Part shown: positions 57,506 to 64,000 of the stretch, one piece after another
Layout: the number at the start of each line of letters is the position of its first letter
How positions within the stretch are numbered: the stretch's first letter is position 1
Assembly: GCA_903813345.2 (NCBI GenBank)
Contig: CAIIXF020000010.1
Location: forward strand, 9,976,349-10,040,348
DNA from: Owenia fusiformis
Lineage: Eukaryota > Annelida > Polychaeta > Sabellida > Oweniidae
DNA length: 64,000 nucleotides
Reading direction: 5' to 3'
The notes under the pieces: model-generated
Seen by the model: the letters and a program-made list of their open reading frames with translations, nothing else
The model's database searches: none
Told to the model about the DNA's origin: nothing
Translations under genes and position numbers: made by a program

Positions 57506-59509
57506 AGGATCGGACTTACGTAGTCATTATTACTCTTGTAGCAAAATTTAGAATTTTATTGAAAACTCTTTAATTGATGATTCAGATTGATATGAGTATC
57601 AAGTATTTACCCAAGAATGGAGTGTTCATTCAGAAATCTCATTCCATTGGTTATATCTAGGGCAATCTTATTGCATTGGTTATATCTAGGGCAATCTAAT
57701 TGCATTGGTTATATCTAGGGCAATCTTATTGCATTGGTTATATCTAGGGCAATCTAATTGCATTGGTTATATCTAGGGCCGAGCAATGCTACAATTCCTA
57801 ATACTTATAGACATGCATAAGCTAGTTAGTTATATGAAGAGAATAAGTGTGTTTTAACACTTTTTCTCTTAGTTTTTAAAGAAATATTGATAAAATTTTG
57901 AATTTGGTTATATGGGTACATGTACGAGTATAAACTATAACATTTCAATGGTATTAGGGATTTAACATGATATTACAAATGGCCTGAACTACTGTATTTA
58001 CATTAATCATTCATTAAATATAACACATGAATTTTGTTGCTCAGTTAATGTGATATTTGGTAAAAAAGAAACAACATGTAAGTGCCATATCTTTTGTTGT
58101 ATCACACTGGGTAGAATATATACACAAAAGTAACAGTATAATGTACACACAAATGAGTTTCAAATTCTTTGCACCATGCTCACCTTAATAGTAGCATTAA
58201 TTAAAAAGTTAATTTATCTTCATACTACAGGGTTTCATTATTTCATAATATCATCTATGCTGTCAATGTGATATTTTATTAAGGTGATTGTAAATAAAAG
58301 GATGATGGACAATAAAAAAACTATTGTGTTTTAATGATAGAGGTAGACCAATTCCAACAGTTAACATCAAATTGAGGGTATATTTTTCAATATTTTTTTC
58401 TCATAGCATTTTATGTCAAAGTTAAAGTTTTGACTTTTATTTCAATTGATCAATTGTGGCAGTTATCTGGTAATGAGCTTAAAAAGTTTCCTTTTTTTAA
58501 TTCTAATGATTTTACAAAATTTTGCAGCTTAAATGTATTTAAAAATTGCTTGCGACATTCTCTGCCCATTCTTTAGTCCCAATTTAAATACTCAAACCTC
58601 AGGAAGCCATAGGTCAAGGTCAAACTGTAGGTAAAATCAGTAATTTTATCTTAATTGTAATTGTAGATCGTATACTATCACTACAACAAATATCACAAAA
58701 AATTTCAAGAGAGCAAACAAAAAATTTCAAAAAGGCCTTGGTTAAGCTTCGATAGTGTTTGAGAACCCCTATTTCTACTATTGAAAATGGATTCTAGCAA
58801 TACTATTCCACATGAATCTACTTGTTGCGACTTGATCAACTTGAGTTCTTTTGAGATAATGAGGATTTTCTATCTATCCTCATGTTAACAACATACATGG
58901 TGGTATCCCCATGTGAAGTCAATGCATCCTTGCTGAAATCCTCATTTAAGTATATGTTTTGGTTATGATGTTTTAGTCTCTAAAATATTGAAAACACTGA
59001 ATTTTATAGAAACACATGTAATAGAGGAAACACTCAAATTGATAGAAGTGAAAGACATTCAGACCCATATCATGAACCCTGCTTGCAGTCTAGTTATAAA
59101 CTAAAGAAGATGAAGCTCTCTTTTAAGAAGTGAAGTCGAACGAATGCAAAGGGTACATATCATGATAAACGTGCAGTAAAACCTGTGTTTGCGAAACATA
59201 TTTGGTTTTTATAAATGAGTATCAATTGGAAGGTGTTCCACTTATTGAAACTCAATTAAAAATGGGTTACTGGATTATGAAGTCTTCATTAGAGGTGTTC
59301 CACTTGTCAGGTTTTACTGTATTTTTATATTTTATCTTACTTTTAAATGTGTTCCAATATAAGGTGTTCCACATATGGACGTTCAATTAACCTCAAGGCA
59401 ATGGGTCATGGCATCTTCAGAGATAAGAAAAATGTCATTGACATTGAGTATTATGTTGTATTTAAATCAGTATCTCGACTTGCATTGTTATCATTACATT
59501 GGAGGTAAA
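57506..59509. other. FBP 3' region and spacer to the lysozyme gene
   Basis: It contains five copies of a 29 bp tandem repeat (57641-57780, 'attgcattggttatatctag' core). Possible FBP poly(A) signals AATAAA are at 58293-58298 and 58311-58316, about 790 nt after the stop. A 45 bp stretch at 59110-59153 is shared with 28768-28812. A MITE is at 59173-59321. No additional gene seen. Confidence 0.55.
59173..59321. mobile_element. 149 bp MITE with CAGTAAAACCTG ends
   Basis: CAGTAAAACCTGTGTTTGCG at the left and GTCAGGTTTTACTGTA at the right are inverted repeats; it belongs to the family at 4794, 35148 and 54661. It ends about 190 bp before the lysozyme start codon. Confidence 0.8.
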
Positions 59510-62219
59510 ATGAAGGTGTTGTTTCTCTCTGTTGTAATTCTGTATGGTTTAGTGGGGTTTATAAAAGGTAAGATTTTTTTATTGTTACAAACTGACATGG
59601 TATAAGATTTTAAAATATCATGATATTAAAGGAAGAATCGGAGACAGTGAAACTGACAAAATTTTGTTTTTATGTCACTGGCAGAAGTGAAATATTGTCA
59701 TAGTCTCAAACATTTTTGTGGCTGGTGTTCAGCAGTTGGTGTTCAGCATTTGGTGTTCAGCGTCTGTAACAGTGTTTTGCTGTCAGTGTTTGTAACATAA
59801 CAAATGTAAATATATAGAGAGAACCAGTTAGAAACTGGATTTCTTTCCACCTAACTTAATTCAAGGCTCCCTCAAGGTGAAATTAAACATCCGACCGTGT
59901 GGTGTTTGTGCAGTAAAGTCATAAGTTAAAGGACACTAGTATAACATGACACCTTTTAGGAGATACAAGATGCCGAGCTGTGAATGGTTACTGCCAGTTC
60001 ACCAGCACTAGATGTGATGGTACTTACTCTCCTGGAATGTGCAATGGACCAGCTAACAGACAATGCTGCAGACCAAGTGCCAATGGTAGGTATGCATGGA
60101 TTAATCAAATAGTGAAAATACATTAAATTAATGAAATAGTAAAAATCAAATATAGTGAATGGATCAAGCAGTTTCAAATAGTATAGATGCATGAACCAAT
60201 GTACATGGTATTATATATCATTTTGTCAAATTATATAAAACAGGTGCCCTCACCTCTTTTGTGGGCCCAAAAATGGGGCTTTTTGGGCATAATTTAGCCT
60301 TTTTAGGCAAAACTACAAAAATTGGGCTTTGAATTCAAAATTTCGGCCCAATTTTTGATTTTTAGGGGCCCAAAATATTTTCCAGGGCCAAAATTTGCCC
60401 CCTCTCCCTTGTTAGCTTCTGGATCCGCCAATGATGCTACTATACTAGTATTTCTTATAGCTGATAGGAACTGCGCTGCTCGTGGTGGCACATGTAAATA
60501 TGGGACTTGCACAGGGGGAAACTTCATACCTAACCTCTGTCCTGGCCCAGCAGATAGAAGGTGTTGTGTGGGACTAAGACCTCCACCCAGAGGTGACTAT
60601 TTTGTTTCTTGCTGAGAAAATGAAAAGACACGTTTTTTGATAAATATGCACTGATATAAGATGTTTAATACATTGTTTTATTATATTCAGAAGTGAGTTT
60701 ATTTTGTTGTTTTCACCTTGGGTTTAAATCTAAAATATAATTTTGATATAAATTTTTACGGAAACCGTAATTAAAAGTTAGATGCACTATGTATACCTTC
60801 TTTCAGGCCGTCCCTGTATGCTTTGTATCTAATAATCCCATTCATTTGTAATGTAGGTGATGCTAGATGTACCAGCCGTCAAGGTCGATGTCAACCCCGC
60901 AGCAACCGTTGTTCTCCTGGAGGATATGTCAGTGGTCTTTGTACTGGATCCAATGTGTGTTGCATGGGTATGTAGAGCTAGCCACATACACTCCCTTCCT
61001 TAATTTTGGAAACCCATCTGTGTATGTGTAAAGAGGATGATTTTTATGTCACCACCAGAAGTGACATATTGTTATTGTCACCAACTTTTTTGTGGACGGC
61101 AGTCTGTGTTCGGCGTCTTTAACAAATGGCAGGTGGTGGCATTTTATATGTTAATTCCTTGTTTATTTTCTGATCCTTTTTCAGGGAGGCAGTTTCAGAG
61201 ATGTGAGTTAGTGAGAGCTCTGAGAGCTCGCAATATGCCTGGCAACCTTGCTGACTGTAAGTATTATAAAATGTTTGTGTATGGATAAGATCATGGGCTC
61301 ACAACAGAAGCCCATGATAAAATCTAAACAAGTTGCCTTCAAAGAGCCTAGTAAGAAAGGCAAGAATTATCAGAAAAGCAATGGATAATCCGATCATATT
61401 AGAAAGCACAAGTGCACATACCTGTGAACTACAAAACAAAGCGCTGTACAACAAATATAAAATCATTATTAAAATCCCACGATGAACCCCTTAAAACGTG
61501 ATGGGTTTTGAATCAGAAAACTCAATGGGCAACGGCTTAAGATCGAGTACAACACTACTGTCATTAAACAGAATATAGCACTAGTTATTACTTTTTATAG
61601 GGATGTGTCTGGCCTATCATGAGAGTAGATTTAGAACATATGCCGTGGGGCGGCCCAATTCTAATGGGTCCCAGGACTGGGGTCTTTATCAAGTGAACGA
61701 TAACTACTGGTGCAAGAGTAACAGAAATGGACGCTCAAATAATTGTGGATTGTACTGTTGGGGTGAGAAAACAAATTATATAAAATGGACCACCTGCTAT
61801 TTTCTTGTTATTCTCCTTCTAAATGAGTAGACGATCACAAAAAGGAGTCAGGGAATATATGCCCTTTTGATCCCTCACTTTTTGAGATTCTACTAGGTAG
61901 GAGATATAGGTAGGAGAATGAACCTATGTCACAACTGTGCAGTCAATAATTCCATTGTCCAAATTACCCCTTTCAATTAATTTGACGTTGACAACATATC
62001 TTATAACTAAGTAGACAATGGATATTCAAAAATGTCGAGCCATCTTATATGAGAAGGTTCGTATATAACGTGAGCTATTGAAGAACCCGCTGTTTTACAA
62101 CATGTGACCCCTTACACTAATCTTGTTCTCATGTTAATTCAAGATGTTCTGAAAGCTGACATCACAGATTCAACCAACTGTGCTAAGATTGTCTACAGAG
62201 CCCAGGGATTCAGAGCATG
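59510..62219 (+). CDS. Secreted c-type lysozyme (GH22) with three cysteine-rich modules, 3' end outside window
   Basis: It cleaves the MurNAc-GlcNAc bond of peptidoglycan, for defence or digestion. Exons are 59510-59567 (signal peptide MKVLFLSVVILYGLVGF), 59960-60085, 60461-60592, 60857-60967 (one cysteine-rich module each), then 61185-61256, 61601-61762 and 62144-62219 (lysozyme). The 246 residues seen are all in phase. Modules have six cysteines ending in a CC pair; the first reads C-x6-C-x6-C-x8-C-x7-CC and the second includes CPGPADRRCC. The lysozyme part has QRCEL, catalytic Glu174 (YHESRF) and Asp192 (SQDWGLYQVN), and six of the eight standard cysteines. The last two cysteines and the terminal helix are missing: the exon 7 donor at 62220 leads out of the window, and I found no matching exon before 64000. 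Confidence 0.92.
60240..60440. repeat. Decayed element in lysozyme intron 2
   Basis: G/C-rich runs of 'gggcccaaa' type and an end 'ggatccgcca' resemble the interiors of the elements at 25941-26119 and 44630-44780. It lies just before lysozyme exon 3. Non-coding. Confidence 0.5.
61049..61166. repeat. Short complete copy of the GGTGGTGACAT family
   Basis: It runs from 'atgtcaccaccagaagtgac' through 'acttttttgtggacggca' and 'aacaaatggcaggtggtg' to 'gttaattcctt', without the internal tandem array seen at 23231-24720. It ends about 20 bp before the lysozyme exon 5 acceptor. Confidence 0.7.
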
Positions 62220-64000
62220 GTAAGATGTACATATGAAAACATAAATTCTCGAGATGTTCCCTTTTGAGAGTGTTGACATTCACATGTCACATTATATATT
62301 TTGATTCGATATTTGCACTCATCAGGGGCCTCCTATCAATTTTATAGATATTATTTATCAGGAGGCCCTCTAAAGGTGGCCTCCTAAAGTTTTCTTAGCT
62401 TTTCTATATATTTATTATATTCTTTCAAAGTATTTTTCTCCTACTCAACTAATTTACAGCTATCGACTATTTGCTCCTAGCAAGGACTTGGTGGGGAAAT
62501 ATTTGTTGTCGAGGGAAATGTCAAATGTCAAATTTTAGGTCAAATCGAAGTTCTTTATGAAGGATTGGTATCGATATGGAGAACTGAATTCAACAATGTT
62601 TTTCTCTTAAACCAATCATTGAAAACATTCTGTAAAAAAACATGGTATTTTATGTTATGTTGACTGATTGACAATTATTTAGAAATATTTTATAAAACTG
62701 TTTTTGTTAACTTTTTTTGTTCTTTTAGTGCAATTGTTTTTGCTCCTTTCTACAAAATCTTGAGAATGAAATAAAATGTTTTTCCGAACCTTGTTGGAAC
62801 AAAATAGCTTATACAACATGCTTTTAGACCTCTCAATATTATAGTTATACAAAGGAATTTTTGGTTGATTTTAAAAAAGTATTCAGAAAATTTAACAAAA
62901 TCCCCCCAAAATAGATAAAAATCAAGATAAACCTTTTATTTCATTAATAAGATACTTTTTTGAATCAACCAAATTTTCCTTTGTACAATTACAATACTGA
63001 GAGACCTAAACATGTTGTGTTTTTGTCGTTTTGTTCCAATGAGGTTCGGAAAGATCATTTCACTCTGGAAACATGATACCAAGAACAAAACAAGTGTTTG
63101 ATGTGTTTTCTAAAACAAAATATAGTTGAAAGTATATATATATATTTTTCAAATTATATTGTTACCATTCAAAAGATGACCATTAAATTGACGATGTGTT
63201 AAATTTTTAGATTTTTTTATGACTGGTTTAAGAGAAACGTGTGTTCAAAAAGTTCTCCATATCGATACCACTCCTTTCTCAAAGCTTAACAATACACTTC
63301 AATAAGTTTGCCGTCTGGAAAAAATTTGCATTTTTTTTATATTAAAAGAAAAAAGGTCAAAAAGTTTTTTTCAACTTGCTTTAAGTGGACATAATTTCTT
63401 TAAAAATCATCTACAAGACCTCAGGAGTTCATATCTGACCATATATTTGAGAAAATTACAAATACAACCTAAGAGTTTTCTAATACAGTATCTACTGGTA
63501 TCCTGGTTGCATTACAAAGTCACGTGCTTTTCCATTATTCATCATTTAGGTGAATGATAACGTATTATTTTGTGCATGACTAGCCCATGCCAATCTGGCT
63601 AAATTAATGACTGCCAATCATACTGGGATGACAAGATGATGACCATGTATTTATTGCAGCATATTCAATAGTCATATTAACTCAGTTGACCAAGAGGAGG
63701 GAAATCCTAGAGCTCAAAGATGGCCCTATAATTACCTCTCTTGCCCAAATCCTCCATTTGTCCGAATTTCTATTACCATCTAGTTTTTGAATACCACACA
63801 TCTATGTGGTGGTATAAATCGATGTAATACGAGGGTTGATCATAACGTTCTCATAATATCTCTCTTATTTCTTTATTTTTCGATTCTAATGAAATTTTCA
63901 CAGAATGTGCAGCATAGAATGTCTTTTTAATTCAGCAAAAAATATCTAGTTTAACAGAAATATTAAATAAGAAATGGTTGCCAAAGTAACGGGAAATCAA
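62220..64000. other. Lysozyme intron 7, no exon found
   Basis: It holds the fold-back element at 62553-63284 and a fragment related to the PTS-intron array (63335-63440, 'ttcaacttgctttaagtgg'). The expected last lysozyme exon (two cysteines in a W-x-x-x-C context) is not visible here. Confidence 0.6.
62553..63284. mobile_element. Fold-back element, copy 2 of 2, ~350 bp arms
   Basis: Left arm begins CTTTATGAAGGATTGGTATC and right arm ends with the inverse at 63284. Pairing runs through the 'tctcttaaacca', 'acctctcaatatt' and 'gttggaacaaaa' blocks. It matches the partial copy at 36241-36800. Confidence 0.8.

Noticed and set aside
57641-57780. 29 bp tandem repeat in the FBP 3' region as a regulatory element
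   Set aside because: It is a clean five-copy repeat with no recognisable binding motif; only its presence can be supported.

Overview
This is a window of animal nuclear DNA, AT-rich, with intron-split genes in large introns full of short inverted-repeat elements and minisatellites. I rebuilt six genes by reading exons, checking splice sites and codon phase at each junction, and comparing products with families I know from memory. No database search was run. The gene set (misato, biopterin synthase, mitochondrial uS11, fructose-1,6-bisphosphatase, c-type lysozyme behind cysteine-rich modules) and the repeat style suggest a marine invertebrate, probably a lophotrochozoan. I cannot name a species.

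Layout. 1-945: two copies of a ~475 bp repeat. 2146-17188 (minus): complete 14-exon misato (MSTO1/DML1) gene. Its first intron contains, on the opposite strand, an uninterrupted ORF for a multi-pass membrane protein with a SAM-like domain (12102-13772). 17189-17381: a 193 bp bidirectional promoter. 17382-24952 (plus): complete six-exon 6-pyruvoyl-tetrahydropterin synthase (PTS). 24953-35764: gene-poor, element-rich spacer, almost all of it enclosed by a pair of inverted repeats ~9.2 kb apart. 35765-44462 (minus): complete six-exon mitochondrial ribosomal protein uS11m (MRPS11). 46806-57505 (plus): complete fructose-1,6-bisphosphatase with two alternative versions of exon 4. 59510 to at least 62219 (plus): secreted c-type lysozyme whose last exon lies beyond the window.

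Main discoveries. (1) The ~3.8 kb array at 38.8-42.7 kb is about 60 copies of a 63 bp unit. Each unit is the last 39 nt of MRPS11 exon 4 plus its 5' splice site and 24 nt of intron, so the gene carries an array of decoy donors just downstream of its real one. Because 63 is divisible by 3, the array produces ORFs up to ~615 codons that are not genes. (2) FBP exon 4 exists as two intact, phase-compatible copies (53050-53193 and 53851-53991) covering part of the AMP-inhibitor pocket, so mutually exclusive splicing could make isoforms with different regulation. (3) The lysozyme carries three one-exon cysteine-rich modules, all phase 1-1. (4) Two elements of one inverted-repeat family each carry a tRNA-like gene with a T-run terminator. 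(5) An intronic element in PTS is packed with AGGTCA half-sites in DR4 spacing.

The genes do not form a pathway. PTS makes the tetrahydrobiopterin precursor, FBP is a gluconeogenic control enzyme, MSTO1 and MRPS11 serve mitochondria, and the lysozyme is probably for defence or digestion. Only the MSTO1/PTS head-to-head pair clearly shares control DNA.
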